NCBI GenBank assembly: GCA_015075445.1
Contig: JABTUJ010000011.1
Coordinates: 62,001 to 126,000, forward strand
Direction: 5' to 3'
Length of the DNA stretch: 64,000 nt
Origin: Verrucomicrobiales bacterium
GTDB lineage: Bacteria; Verrucomicrobiota; Verrucomicrobiia; Limisphaerales; J093
Shown: positions 38,004 to 50,856 of the stretch, one piece after another
Layout of the letters: every line of letters begins with the position of its first letter
Position numbering within the stretch: position 1 is the stretch's first letter
Position numbers and translations under genes: made by a program
The notes under the pieces: model-generated
The model's input: the letters and a program-made list of their open reading frames with translations, nothing else
Told to the model about the DNA's origin: nothing
Databases searched by the model: none

Positions 38004-39032
38004 TCAACGGACCTGGAGCGGTTGGCCATCGCGCAGGTTCGCGGCGCCGTCGACGACGACGGTCTCGCCGGGCACGACGCCGGACAGGAGTTCGATTCCC
38101 TGGGGCGTGCGCTTGCCGGTTTTGACGAGGCGCATCTGGGCGAGGTTGTTGGTGGCCACGAAGACGAGTTCCATCTGGCCACGGCGCACGAGGGCGTTGG
38201 TGGGCACCCAGAGGGTTTGGATTTCACCCAGCGGGACCGTGAGCCGGCCAAACTGGCCGCTGCGCAGGTCGGGACTGCGGGGCAGGTCGAGCTTGACGCG
38301 GGACGTGCGGCTGACGGGATCGGCAGCGGGGGCAATCTCGGCCACGGCCCCCTCGAGTTCGCGGGCCAGCGCGGGGATTTGCACCTGGAGGCGATCGCCG
38401 ATCTTGAGGCGCCCGATGGTGGCCTCGGGCACGTCGGCTTCGAGACGAAAGGCAGCGGGATCCTCGATTTCCAGCAGGGGTCGGCCGGGGCTGGCGAGGT
38501 CGCCGACGTCGGCGAGCTTCCGGGTGATGATGCCCGCGAAAGGCGCCACGACGCGGGAATGGTCCAGAATGGTTTCGGCCTCGACCACCGCGGCATCAGC
38601 GACGCGGGAGCGGGCTTCGACGGCGTCAAATTCGGACTGGGTCACGGCTTCCTGCTGGAGCAGTGCCTTGAAGCGTTCGAGTTCCCGCACGGCCTGCTGG
38701 CGGAGGGCGACGGCCTGGTCGAGGCGCGCCCGGCCTTCGCGGACGTCGAGTTGGACGAGCAGGTCGCCAGCCTTGACGGCCTGACCGAGCGTGACGGGGA
38801 GGTTCTCAATCCGGCCGCTGACCTTGGCTTCGAGAGTGGCGCGCAGCCGGGCGCGAACCGTCCCCACGACCTCCTCTGTGGCGACGGATTTCTCCGTGCC
38901 CACAGTCTGAACCTGCACGTCGGCCGAGGGGAGCGGGGGCGGTCCGGAGCCGGCTGGCGGTTGCGACCGGTGGCAGCCGGTGGCGAATGCCAGGAGGAGG
39001 GTGAGAGGCAGGTGAGGGAGGAGTGCTTTCAT
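38004..39032 (-). CDS. RND efflux periplasmic adaptor (membrane-fusion lipoprotein)
   Basis: A 342-aa adaptor that links pump and outer-membrane channel. The N-terminus is a lipoprotein signal (LPLTLLLAFATGC, Cys20). The lipoyl/hairpin region follows: ATLEAKVSGRIENLPVTLGQ, AVKAGDLLVQLD, a coiled coil (ARLDQAVALRQQAVRELERF) and IVAPF-type return strand (SRVVAPFAGIITRKLADVGD). A beta-barrel and membrane-proximal domain end in GVVPGETVVVDGAANLRDGQ. The start at 39032 lies 11 bp after the outer-membrane gene, confirming an operon. Confidence 0.93.
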   Translation of the reverse strand: MKALLPHLPLTLLLAFATGCHRSQPPAGSGPPPLPSADVQVQTVGTEKSVATEEVVGTVRARLRATLEAKVSGRIENLPVTLGQAVKAGDLLVQLDVREGRARLDQAVALRQQAVRELERFKALLQQEAVTQSEFDAVEARSRVADAAVVEAETILDHSRVVAPFAGIITRKLADVGDLASPGRPLLEIEDPAAFRLEADVPEATIGRLKIGDRLQVQIPALARELEGAVAEIAPAADPVSRTSRVKLDLPRSPDLRSGQFGRLTVPLGEIQTLWVPTNALVRRGQMELVFVATNNLAQMRLVKTGKRTPQGIELLSGVVPGETVVVDGAANLRDGQPLQVR

Positions 39033-39042
39033 CGGAAGGAGT

Positions 39043-40422
39043 TCAGCGAGGTTCGAGTTGGGGTTGGCCGAGGGCGCGGCGGAGGGCGGCGACCGCAATC
39101 CGGCGATCGGCTTCGGCTTCCGCGCGCCGCACCCGGGCGCCGGTGAGCGCGGTTTCGGCGTCGATGAGCTGGGTGGCGAGAGCCAGGCCCTGCTCGAAGC
39201 GGGCACGGGTGAGTTCGACGCTCTCCTGGGCTTGGGATATGGCCGTTTCGGTCACGGCGAGTCGGGCGCGGGCCTCCTCGAGAATGAGGCGGGCCTGTTC
39301 AACTTCGAGGTCGATGGCAAGGCGCCACTTGCGGTGCTCCTCCTGGATCCCTTCGAGCTGCGCACGCGCCTCACTGACCTTGGCGCGGGTGAGTTTGCCA
39401 TCCCAGATGTCCCACTGGAGCAGGGCCCCGGCCGCGTAACTGCCGCCATCCCCGCCGGTTTCCCAGCCGCGGTCATAGTCGAGACTCCCGAAGGCGCTGA
39501 GCTTGGGCAGGTAACCGCCCCGGGCGCCGCGCACGGCGGCGTCCGCGGCAAGCTCGCGTTGTTGGAGCGCGAGCAACTCGGGCCGCTGCGCAGGGCTGGC
39601 GTCGGCTGGAGGCGGGAGAAGTTCCGGGACGGCGTCGGCCACGGCGAAGTCCGGGGTCTCAAGGCCGAGCAGATTGCGGAGGGCCCGCTCGGCGAGGGCT
39701 TCGGCGTTGCGGGCGCGGACGAGATCTTCGCGGGCCTGGGCGAGGCGGACTTCGACGTCGAGCAGGTCGGCGCGGAGGAGGGAGCCGGCTTGGTACCGTT
39801 TGCGGGCGACGCTGACGGTTTGCTCGTAGCCGTTCACCGCGGCTTCGCTGGCTCGGATGAAGGCGCGGGTCTTGAGCACGGTGTGAAAAGCACGCGCGAC
39901 CTCAAAGCCGAGCGTGCTCCGGACGGCCTCCCCTTCCCAGGCGGCTGCCCGGGCACCGGCGCGGGCGGCGGTGCGGCCCGCGCGGATCTGGCCGCCGCTG
40001 TAGAGCGGGGCCGTGACCACGCCGCGGAGATTGAGGTTGTCGGTCGAAGGGACGTCATTGAAATCGAGCGAGGGACTGAACGCCCGCTGGTTCAGGATCG
40101 CGCCAAAGGCCAGCATGGGGTTGTCGGTCCAACCGTAGCTGGATTGAAATTGGAGTCTTGGCCACACCGCAGCGTCGGCTTGGGCGATCCCCGCGCGCGC
40201 GGCGGCAATGCGCTGCTGGGCAATGCGCGCGTCCGGGCTGTTGGTCAGGGCGAAGGAAATGGCCTGCTCGAAGGTCCACGGTGCCGCGGCCTCGCTCGTG
40301 TAGAATGACCAGGCGGCGAGGGCAACCAATACACCCGGGCCTCGCCGCAGCCAGGCGCGGGCGGAGGCGTAGGCATGGCGTGGTGCGGCGGATCGCGGCG
40401 GGGGGAGGCGTACAATGCTCAT
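39043..40422 (-). CDS. TolC-family outer-membrane efflux protein
   Basis: A 459-aa outer-membrane channel of the OEP family. After a signal region (GVLVALAAWSFYTSEAA) two internally repeated alpha-helical barrel halves appear: FALTNSPDARIAQQRIAAAR and, later, LALQQRELAADAAVRGARGG with YLPKLSAFGSLDY. Long heptad-like helices (ARLILEEARARLAVTETAIS) form the periplasmic tunnel. It is the first gene of the efflux operon. The start at 40422 follows a 353-bp gap to the divergent DUF1080 gene. Confidence 0.92.
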   Translation of the reverse strand: MSIVRLPPPRSAAPRHAYASARAWLRRGPGVLVALAAWSFYTSEAAAPWTFEQAISFALTNSPDARIAQQRIAAARAGIAQADAAVWPRLQFQSSYGWTDNPMLAFGAILNQRAFSPSLDFNDVPSTDNLNLRGVVTAPLYSGGQIRAGRTAARAGARAAAWEGEAVRSTLGFEVARAFHTVLKTRAFIRASEAAVNGYEQTVSVARKRYQAGSLLRADLLDVEVRLAQAREDLVRARNAEALAERALRNLLGLETPDFAVADAVPELLPPPADASPAQRPELLALQQRELAADAAVRGARGGYLPKLSAFGSLDYDRGWETGGDGGSYAAGALLQWDIWDGKLTRAKVSEARAQLEGIQEEHRKWRLAIDLEVEQARLILEEARARLAVTETAISQAQESVELTRARFEQGLALATQLIDAETALTGARVRRAEAEADRRIAVAALRRALGQPQLEPR

Positions 40423-40775
40423 AATGGCGAGGGGTAAGCCGAGGGAGTCTGACCTGCCTCAGGACTGGCCGACAAGCGGAACTCGGAAAGAGCAGATCCG
40501 GTGAGGAAACCGGATCGGCCCGGCGAAATCGGGGCGTACATACAGACTCATCTCGGGTGGCTCGTCGGCGCGCGGCATCGCGGCTCGCGAAAACAAGAGG
40601 CAGGAGACGAAAACCGCACAAAGGTTACGCCGAGTTGTCTGGTGTGAGGGCGCAGAAACGGTGGGGCTGACTCAATTCTTAAGGGCTGACCCCGCCTTTT
40701 TGCTCGCCGGAACCGCCCGGCCGGGCAGAATGTTCACCCAGAAAACGTCGGGCGCGGGCCCTTGTACCTCGGACC
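40423..40775. other. 353-bp divergent intergenic region with two hairpins
   Basis: No gene was recognised. ATCCGGT (40496-40502) and ACCGGAT (40509-40515) form a perfect 7-bp inverted repeat, a possible operator for the efflux operon. A REP-like element lies at 40660-40697. Promoters for both neighbours must be here. Confidence 0.55.
40660..40697. repeat. REP-like element with GACTCAATTCTTAAGGGCTGA core
   Basis: GGGGCTGA and its near complement TCAG-CCCC (as GGGCTGACCCC) flank CTCAATTCTTAAGG. From memory, similar blocks (TTAAGAATTGAGTC next to GACCCC) recur beside REP-associated Y1 transposases in many environmental bacteria; no such transposase is in this window. Confidence 0.45.
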
Positions 40776-41633
40776 ATGAATCTGATGCGAATTCCCTTCT
40801 GGTTGCGGCAGGCCAGCCGCGAAATGACCGGCCCAGTGCTGGTGGTGCTGATGGTCGGGTGCTCGGCCGCAAAGCCGGTGGCTCCTTCGGCGGAGACCTC
40901 TCCAGAAAGCCCCGTCGCTGCGGCGCCGGAGACCACGATTCCCGTCGTGGCGGCACCCGCCGTGGCCGAATCCGCCGTGGCCGCGACCTCTGCGGTCGCA
41001 CCCGCAGAGCCCGTATCGGAAGTCGCCCCACCCGCCGCCGAAGATCCCGAGAAGCAAATGCCGGAGCTCGAAGGCTTCGGCTGGCGGTCGTTGTTCGATG
41101 GTCAATCGCTCGAGGGTTGGCAGGTGACAGATTTCGCCGGGCACGGTGATGTGGAGGTGGATGGAGGGCGCATGGTGCTCCGCATGGGGGCGATGCTGAC
41201 GGGGGTGAATCTGCTGGCCACGAACGACTTGGCAACAACCAACTACGAGTTGGTCCTCGACGCCATGAAGCTCGAGGGGAGCGATTTCTTCTGCGCGTTG
41301 ACCTTCCCGGTCGGGGACACCTGCTGTTCGTTCCTGCTCGGCGGGTGGGGTGGGGGGGTGGTGGGGATTTCGAGCATCGACGGGAATGACGCGTCGTTGA
41401 ACGAAACGACCAAGTACCTGGATTTCGAGCGCGACCGGTGGTACCGGGTGCGGGTTCGGGTGACGCCGCGGAAACTGGAGGCCTGGATTGGGGCCAGGCA
41501 GATGGTGGACGTGCGGCTCCAAGACCGGCGTCTCACGGTGCGGCCGGGGGAGATCGAACTCAGCCAACCCTGGGGGATTGCCGCGTGGCAGACCACGGGC
41601 GCGCTGCGGAACATCCACTACCGGGACCTCTGA
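40776..41633 (+). CDS. DUF1080-type lipoprotein
   Basis: A 285-aa lipoprotein: the signal ends at a lipobox VLMVGC (Cys29), followed by an Ala/Pro/Val-rich tether (about 30-90). The folded part is a concanavalin-like beta sandwich of the DUF1080 (3-keto-disaccharide hydrolase-like) type: GWRSLFDGQSLEGWQVTDF, GMVLRM-like strands, FERDRWYRVRVRVTPRKLEA and PWGIAAWQTTGALRNIHYR. Many members bind or cleave sugars; activity is untested here. It is followed by a perfect 12-bp hairpin that probably ends the transcript. Confidence 0.78.
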   Translation: MNLMRIPFWLRQASREMTGPVLVVLMVGCSAAKPVAPSAETSPESPVAAAPETTIPVVAAPAVAESAVAATSAVAPAEPVSEVAPPAAEDPEKQMPELEGFGWRSLFDGQSLEGWQVTDFAGHGDVEVDGGRMVLRMGAMLTGVNLLATNDLATTNYELVLDAMKLEGSDFFCALTFPVGDTCCSFLLGGWGGGVVGISSIDGNDASLNETTKYLDFERDRWYRVRVRVTPRKLEAWIGARQMVDVRLQDRRLTVRPGEIELSQPWGIAAWQTTGALRNIHYRDL

Positions 41634-41639
41634 GCCACA

Positions 41640-41668
41640 ACAGTCTCTGCGAACCGCGCAGAGACTGT
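41640..41668 (+). terminator. Terminator-like hairpin after the DUF1080 gene
   Basis: ACAGTCTCTGCG (41640-41651) and its perfect complement CGCAGAGACTGT (41657-41668) enclose a 5-nt loop, 6 bp after the stop codon. There is no T-tract, so it may be an RNA-stabilising end or a Rho-assisted stop rather than a classic intrinsic terminator. Confidence 0.55.
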
Positions 41669-41715
41669 CGGAGGCGCGACCGAGGGAAGCGTCCTGTTCC
41701 GCTCGGGCCTGCCCT

Positions 41716-41792
41716 GGGGCCATGAATCCTCCCCGCCGGGTCGGGGGACCCGGCCTACAGGTTGTAGGCCCGGAGCCCTCACCGGGCGGTTC
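41716..41792. repeat. 77-bp dispersed repeat, copy 2
   Basis: Second copy of the repeat at 32188-32264, again just past the end of a gene. In this copy TGTAGG (near 41764) and CCTACA (near 41795) also pair around the CCCGG/CCGGG hairpin. Confidence 0.88.
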
Positions 41793-41822
41793 CTACAGAG
41801 CAAAAAATGTTCCTCAAAGGCG

Positions 41823-41851
41823 TTGACAGCAGGGCAGCTCCCCCCTAGCGT
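41823..41851 (+). promoter_or_regulatory. Candidate promoter for tRNA-Thr/tuf
   Basis: A perfect -35 box TTGACA (41823-41828) is followed after 17 bp by TAGCGT (41846-41851) as a weak -10. It lies about 110 bp before the tRNA-Thr gene. The -10 match is poor, so this is tentative. Confidence 0.35.
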
Positions 41852-41961
41852 TTCCGCTCCGTGGCTGGCAACGACAGGCTGTCCGACCCCGACGGCAGGC
41901 GAGGGGCGAACAGTCTGGTGTCATTTTAGGCCGCAGAAGTAGCAGGAAATGAACCGGTTTT

Positions 41962-42037
<76 letters not shown>

Positions 42038-42076
42038 TCTGGAAAACAGCGCGCAGAACAACAGCAGGAAGCACAA

Positions 42077-43264
<1,188 letters not shown>

Positions 43265-43354
43265 GTGGCGCGGCCCGGGTGAGGGATGCGAAGGGATTCG
43301 CTGGGAACATCCGGGCGGTGCTGTGGTGGGTCTGTGACGACCGCGGCATAGCAT

Positions 43355-43430
43355 AGGGCGGTAGCTCAATTGGCAGAGTACCGGTCTCCAAAACCGAGGG
43401 TTGGGGGTTCGAGTCCCTCCCGCCCTGCCA
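43355..43430 (+). tRNA. tRNA-Trp (anticodon CCA)
   Basis: A 76-nt cloverleaf with encoded CCA end. The acceptor stem is AGGGCGG/CCGCCCT, the anticodon loop CTCCAAA, and the T-loop TTCGAGT. One mismatch closes the anticodon stem. The position between tuf and secE is the usual one for tRNA-Trp. Confidence 0.96.
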
Positions 43431-43449
43431 GCCACGCCGCCGGTGGAAC

Positions 43450-43538
43450 GGAGGGGTGGCAGAGTGGTCGAATGCGGCGGTCTTGAAAACCGTTGTGGGC
43501 GTTGCCCACCGGGGGTTCGAATCCCTCCCCCTCCGCCA
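43450..43538 (+). tRNA. tRNA-Ser (anticodon UGA)
   Basis: An 89-nt class II tRNA with a long variable arm (GTGGGCGTTGCCCAC region) and encoded CCA. The acceptor stem is GGAGGGG/CCCCTCC, and the anticodon loop CTTGAAA in a CGGT/ACCG stem. It lies 19 bp after tRNA-Trp and 15 bp before secE, an uncommon extra member of this cluster. Confidence 0.96.
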
Positions 43539-43553
43539 ACAAAGAACTGACAC

Positions 43554-43820
43554 GTGAGAGATTACATAACGTTGGGCCTGTGGGTCCTGATCGTGGGCGG
43601 CGTTTTCGTCTACTTGTGGCGAAAAGGCATGCTGACCCGGCTGGCCTCGTACTTTGCCGAGACGCGGGAGGAGCTGCGGAAGTGCACGTGGCCCACGTGG
43701 ACGGAGCTGAAGGGTTCCACGGTGGTGGTGATGATCGCGATTGCGTTGTTGGGGGTGTTCACGGTCCTTTCGGACTTTGTGATTCTGAGCATTGTGCGGC
43801 GGGTGTTGCCCCAGCTCTAG
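43554..43820 (+). CDS. secE: Protein translocase subunit SecE
   Basis: An 88-aa inner-membrane subunit of the SecYEG channel. The conserved amphipathic segment YFAETREELRKCTWPTWTEL precedes the essential transmembrane helix (VVVMIAIALLGVFTVLSDFV). An additional N-terminal hydrophobic segment (ITLGLWVLIVGGVFVYLW) is present, giving a two-helix form. It starts with GTG at 43554, 15 bp after tRNA-Ser. It is followed by nusG after 26 bp. Confidence 0.93.
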   Translation: MRDYITLGLWVLIVGGVFVYLWRKGMLTRLASYFAETREELRKCTWPTWTELKGSTVVVMIAIALLGVFTVLSDFVILSIVRRVLPQL

Positions 43821-43846
43821 CCGGCGGCCAACCCTACTCTCCCTCC

Positions 43847-44395
43847 ATGAGCAGCCAGTGGTTTGTTCTGCACACGCTTTCCGGCCAGGAGCTGAAGGTG
43901 AAGGAAAGCATTGAGCGCCGGGTCAAGACGGAGGAGATGACCGACTGCATCCAGGAGGTGCTGGTGCCGATGGAGAAGGTGGCGGAGGTCCGCGGCGGCA
44001 AGAAGTCGGTGTCGACCCGCAAGCTGCATCCGGGGTACGTGTACATCCGGATGGAGCTCTACGACGAGAACCAGCGGGTCATTCCGCGCGCGTTTTACTT
44101 CATCAAGGAGACGCAGGGGGTGATCGGGTTCATCGGGGGCGACCGGCCGCAGACGGCGACGACCGAGGAGATGGAGTACATCAAGGCGCAGGTCTCGGAG
44201 TCGGAGGAGAGCGAGCGGCCGAAGGTGAGTTTTGAAGTGGGGGAGACGGTCAAGATCAACGACGGTCCGTTCCTGAACTTCACGGGGGTGATCGAGGAGA
44301 TCGATCCCACGCGGGGCAAACTGAAGGTCACGGTCAACATTTTCGGCCGGAGCACGCCGGTCGAGCTCGAATACTGGCAACTGGAGAAGGCGTGA
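43847..44395 (+). CDS. nusG: Transcription termination/antitermination factor NusG
   Basis: A 182-aa factor that binds RNA polymerase and couples it to Rho or the ribosome. The NGN domain runs from [20 protein letters not shown] to [15 protein letters not shown], and the KOW motif is [20 protein letters not shown]. The ATG at 43847 begins with MSSQWFVL, the normal N-terminus; the longer open frame upstream crosses the tRNA-Ser and is not coding. It sits in the conserved secE-nusG-rplK order. Confidence 0.95.
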   Translation: MSSQWFVLHTLSGQELKVKESIERRVKTEEMTDCIQEVLVPMEKVAEVRGGKKSVSTRKLHPGYVYIRMELYDENQRVIPRAFYFIKETQGVIGFIGGDRPQTATTEEMEYIKAQVSESEESERPKVSFEVGETVKINDGPFLNFTGVIEEIDPTRGKLKVTVNIFGRSTPVELEYWQLEKA

Positions 44396-44450
44396 GGCAT
44401 GGGGGGCGCGGAGTCGCGCAGGCCCGGGCCCCTCGCGAGAACGGCATTGT

Positions 44451-44876
44451 ATGGCGAAGAAGGTCATCGGACAGATCAAACTGCAGATTCCGGCGGGTCA
44501 GGCGAACCCGGCACCGCCCGTGGGCCCGGCCCTGGGTCAGCACGGCGTGAACATCATGGGGTTCTGCAAGGAGTTTAACGCGCGGACCAAGGATCAGCCG
44601 GGCATGATCATCCCGGTGGTCATCACGGTGTTCCAGGACAAGTCCTTCACCTTCATCACCAAGTCGCCGCCGGCGGCGGTGCTGCTCAAGAAGGCGGCGG
44701 GCATCGCGTCGGGTTCGAAGGTGCCCAACAAGGAAAAGGTGGGCAAGGTGACGCGCAAGCAGGTGCTCGAGATTGTCAAACTCAAAGCCAGCGACCTCAA
44801 CGCCGTGTCCGAAGAGGCGGCAATCCGGGTGATTGCCGGCACGGCCCGCAGCATGGGCCTCGAGGTCGTGGACTAA
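44451..44876 (+). CDS. rplK: 50S ribosomal protein L11
   Basis: A 141-aa protein of the GTPase-associated centre of the large subunit. The N-terminal domain has [20 protein letters not shown], with the conserved proline-rich hinge. The C-terminal rRNA-binding domain ends in [17 protein letters not shown]. The length is standard. It is followed by rplA after 50 bp. Confidence 0.96.
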   Translation: MAKKVIGQIKLQIPAGQANPAPPVGPALGQHGVNIMGFCKEFNARTKDQPGMIIPVVITVFQDKSFTFITKSPPAAVLLKKAAGIASGSKVPNKEKVGKVTRKQVLEIVKLKASDLNAVSEEAAIRVIAGTARSMGLEVVD

Positions 44877-44926
44877 CTGAAACCAACCGCGGGAGAGCCT
44901 GGGCTCGTCAGCACCGCAACCCTCCA

Positions 44927-45634
44927 ATGGCAACACAAGGCAGCAAACGATACCGCAAAGCGCTGGGTCTGGTGGATTCAACCAAGACCTATGCGCTGAA
45001 GCAGGCCGTGGAACTTCTGGTCAAGCTTCCTCGCGCCAAATTCAACGAGACCCTCGAGCTCGCGTTCCGCCTCGGCGTGGACCCGAAGCAATCCGACCAG
45101 ATGGTGCGGGGTACGGTCCCGCTGCCGCACGGGAGCGGCAAGGTGGTGCGGGTGTTGGTGTTCGCCAAGCCGGGCGCGGCGGCGGACGCCGCGCGGGCGG
45201 TGGGGGCGGAGCACGTGGGGTTTGACGACCTCATCAAGAAGTGCCAGGAAGGGTGGGCGGATTTCGACGTGGCGGTGGCGACGCCCGAAGCGATGGGCGA
45301 GGTGCGCAAACTGGGCAAGGTCCTGGGGCCGCGCGGCTTGATGCCGAACCCGAAGACCGGCACGGTCACCGAGGACACGGCCAAGGCGGTGAGGGAAGTC
45401 AAGGCGGGCCGGGTGGAGTACAAGACCGACAAGGCGGGGAACATCCACGTGCCCGTGGGCAAGCTGAGCTTCACGCCCGAGCAGATTTACGAGAACTCGC
45501 GGGCGGTGATCGAGGCCGTGCTGCGGGCCCGGCCGCAGAGCGTGCGCGGGGTGTACGTGCGCAGCGCGACGCTGACGAGCACCATGAGCCCGGCGATCCG
45601 GCTGGATCTGCGGGATCTGCAACAGGCGGCCTAA
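44927..45634 (+). CDS. rplA: 50S ribosomal protein L1
   Basis: A 235-aa protein forming the L1 stalk. It can repress its own operon in E. coli. Typical motifs are FNETLELAFRLGVDPKQSDQ, RGTVPLPHGSGKVVRVLVFA, KLGKVLGPRGLMPNPKTGTV and GRVEYKTDKAGNIHVPVGKL. The start MATQGSKRYRKAL is normal for the family. It ends 18 bp before rplJ. Confidence 0.96.
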   Translation: MATQGSKRYRKALGLVDSTKTYALKQAVELLVKLPRAKFNETLELAFRLGVDPKQSDQMVRGTVPLPHGSGKVVRVLVFAKPGAAADAARAVGAEHVGFDDLIKKCQEGWADFDVAVATPEAMGEVRKLGKVLGPRGLMPNPKTGTVTEDTAKAVREVKAGRVEYKTDKAGNIHVPVGKLSFTPEQIYENSRAVIEAVLRARPQSVRGVYVRSATLTSTMSPAIRLDLRDLQQAA

Positions 45635-45652
45635 CCTTTAGCTTTCAATCTC

Positions 45653-46165
45653 ATGCGCGCTGAAAAGACTTCTCTCACGCAGGAATACGTGGCCCGGTTG
45701 AACGCCTCGCCGTTCTTCCTGGTGGTGGATTATCGCGGCCTGAAGGTAGGCCAGTTTCAGGAGTTGCGCCGGCGGTTGCGTCAGGTGGGCGCCGAGGTGC
45801 ATGTCGTCAAGAACACCATTTTCCGGCTGGCGGCCAAAGAAGCGGGGTTGGGCGATGTGGGGGGGGCGCTGGCCGGGCAACTGGCGGTGGCCACCGGGCG
45901 GCGGGATGTGAGCGCGGCGGCGAAGGTGCTGAAGACGTTCCAGTCCGAGTTCGAGAAGCCGAAGCTTCAGTTCGGTTTCCTGGGCAACCAGCGGTTGGAG
46001 CGGGAGGCGGTGCTGGAGCTGGCCGATCTGCCGCCGCTGGAAGTGCTGCGTGGAGGGCTGTTGGGCTTGCTGCAAACTCCGGCTACCCAATTGGTTCGGC
46101 TGCTCGGCACGCCGGCCACGCAACTGGCCCGGGTGCTGGAGGCACGGTTCAAACCGGCCGCTTGA
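45653..46165 (+). CDS. rplJ: 50S ribosomal protein L10
   Basis: A 170-aa stalk base protein that anchors L7/L12 dimers. LNASPFFLVVDYRGLKVGQF and VHVVKNTIFRLAAKEAGL are typical, and the C-terminal helix (TQLVRLLGTPATQLARVLEA) carries L7/L12-binding repeats. The length is usual. A 132-bp gap follows before rplL, with a small hairpin GCTCAC/GTGAGC at 46236-46252. Confidence 0.95.
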   Translation: MRAEKTSLTQEYVARLNASPFFLVVDYRGLKVGQFQELRRRLRQVGAEVHVVKNTIFRLAAKEAGLGDVGGALAGQLAVATGRRDVSAAAKVLKTFQSEFEKPKLQFGFLGNQRLEREAVLELADLPPLEVLRGGLLGLLQTPATQLVRLLGTPATQLARVLEARFKPAA

Positions 46166-46297
46166 TTTTGAGAAATTTCGCTGCGGCCGTGGCTGGCCGT
46201 GGCGGAGCTAGCAATCGTAACCCAGTAAATCGTCGGCTCACAGGCCGTGAGCTGAAACCTCCGTGGCGCGGGGACGACGAGACGGAAAGGCAGAAAC

Positions 46298-46693
46298 ATG
46301 GCAGATCTAGGATCGTTGGTTGAACAATTGAGCGGGCTCACTGTCTTGGAGACGGCGGAGCTGGTGAAGAAGCTGGAAGCCGCCTGGGGTGTGAGCGCGG
46401 CGGCGCCGGTGGCGATGGTGGCCGCGGGCGCAGCGGCGGCGGGTGGCGCGCCGGCGAAGCCGGCCGAGGAAGCGAAGACCTCGTTCGACGTGGTGCTGGT
46501 GTCGGCCCCGGCGGACAAGAAGATCGCGGTGATCAAGGCCGTGCGCGAGATCAAGGCGGGCCTGGGTCTGGCCGAGGCCAAGAAGTTGGTCGAAGAGGCA
46601 CCCAAACCGGTGTTGGAAGGTGCCAACCAGGCGGAAGCGGATGCCGCCAAGAAGAAACTCGAAGACGTCGGCGCGAAAGTCGAAGTCAAGTAA
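46298..46693 (+). CDS. rplL: 50S ribosomal protein L7/L12
   Basis: A 131-aa stalk protein that recruits translation GTPases. The N-terminal dimer domain ([20 protein letters not shown]) is followed by an Ala/Gly-rich hinge ([16 protein letters not shown]) and the globular C-domain ([38 protein letters not shown]). AAAGG precedes the ATG. The 203-bp gap to rpoB contains no recognised gene. Confidence 0.96.
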   Translation: MADLGSLVEQLSGLTVLETAELVKKLEAAWGVSAAAPVAMVAAGAAAAGGAPAKPAEEAKTSFDVVLVSAPADKKIAVIKAVREIKAGLGLAEAKKLVEEAPKPVLEGANQAEADAAKKKLEDVGAKVEVK

Positions 46694-46896
46694 TCCCCAG
46701 GTGACCTGCGGGCGGCGGCGGGATGCCGTCGCCCGCTCTGAACCGAACCCCATTGATTCCAGTTAGCTCAGACGGATCGAAGCGAAGCGCAGTCCAAGAT
46801 GGAGCCGCGAAGTTCCTGGGAGTCAGGGACCGCGGTGTGGTGTCGTTTGGACAGGCGTTGTCCGGGCGGTGAAACGGCAGTCGTTGGAGAAAAGCT

Positions 46897-50817
<3,921 letters not shown>

Positions 50818-50856
50818 CCTGTGGAAGCCCGCTGAACTGACTGACCCGACACGCGC

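Larger units (their letters stand above)
41634..41961. other. 328-bp intergenic region before the tRNA-Thr/tuf cluster
   Basis: No gene was recognised. It contains a 12-bp stem hairpin just after the DUF1080 gene, a 77-bp dispersed repeat and a candidate sigma-70-type promoter for the tRNA-tuf transcript. Confidence 0.7.

Noticed and set aside
37564..39146. ORFs with a 7-residue FELRTSN-type period, both strands
   Set aside because: A heptamer DNA repeat gives a 7-residue period in every frame; there is no start context or family match.
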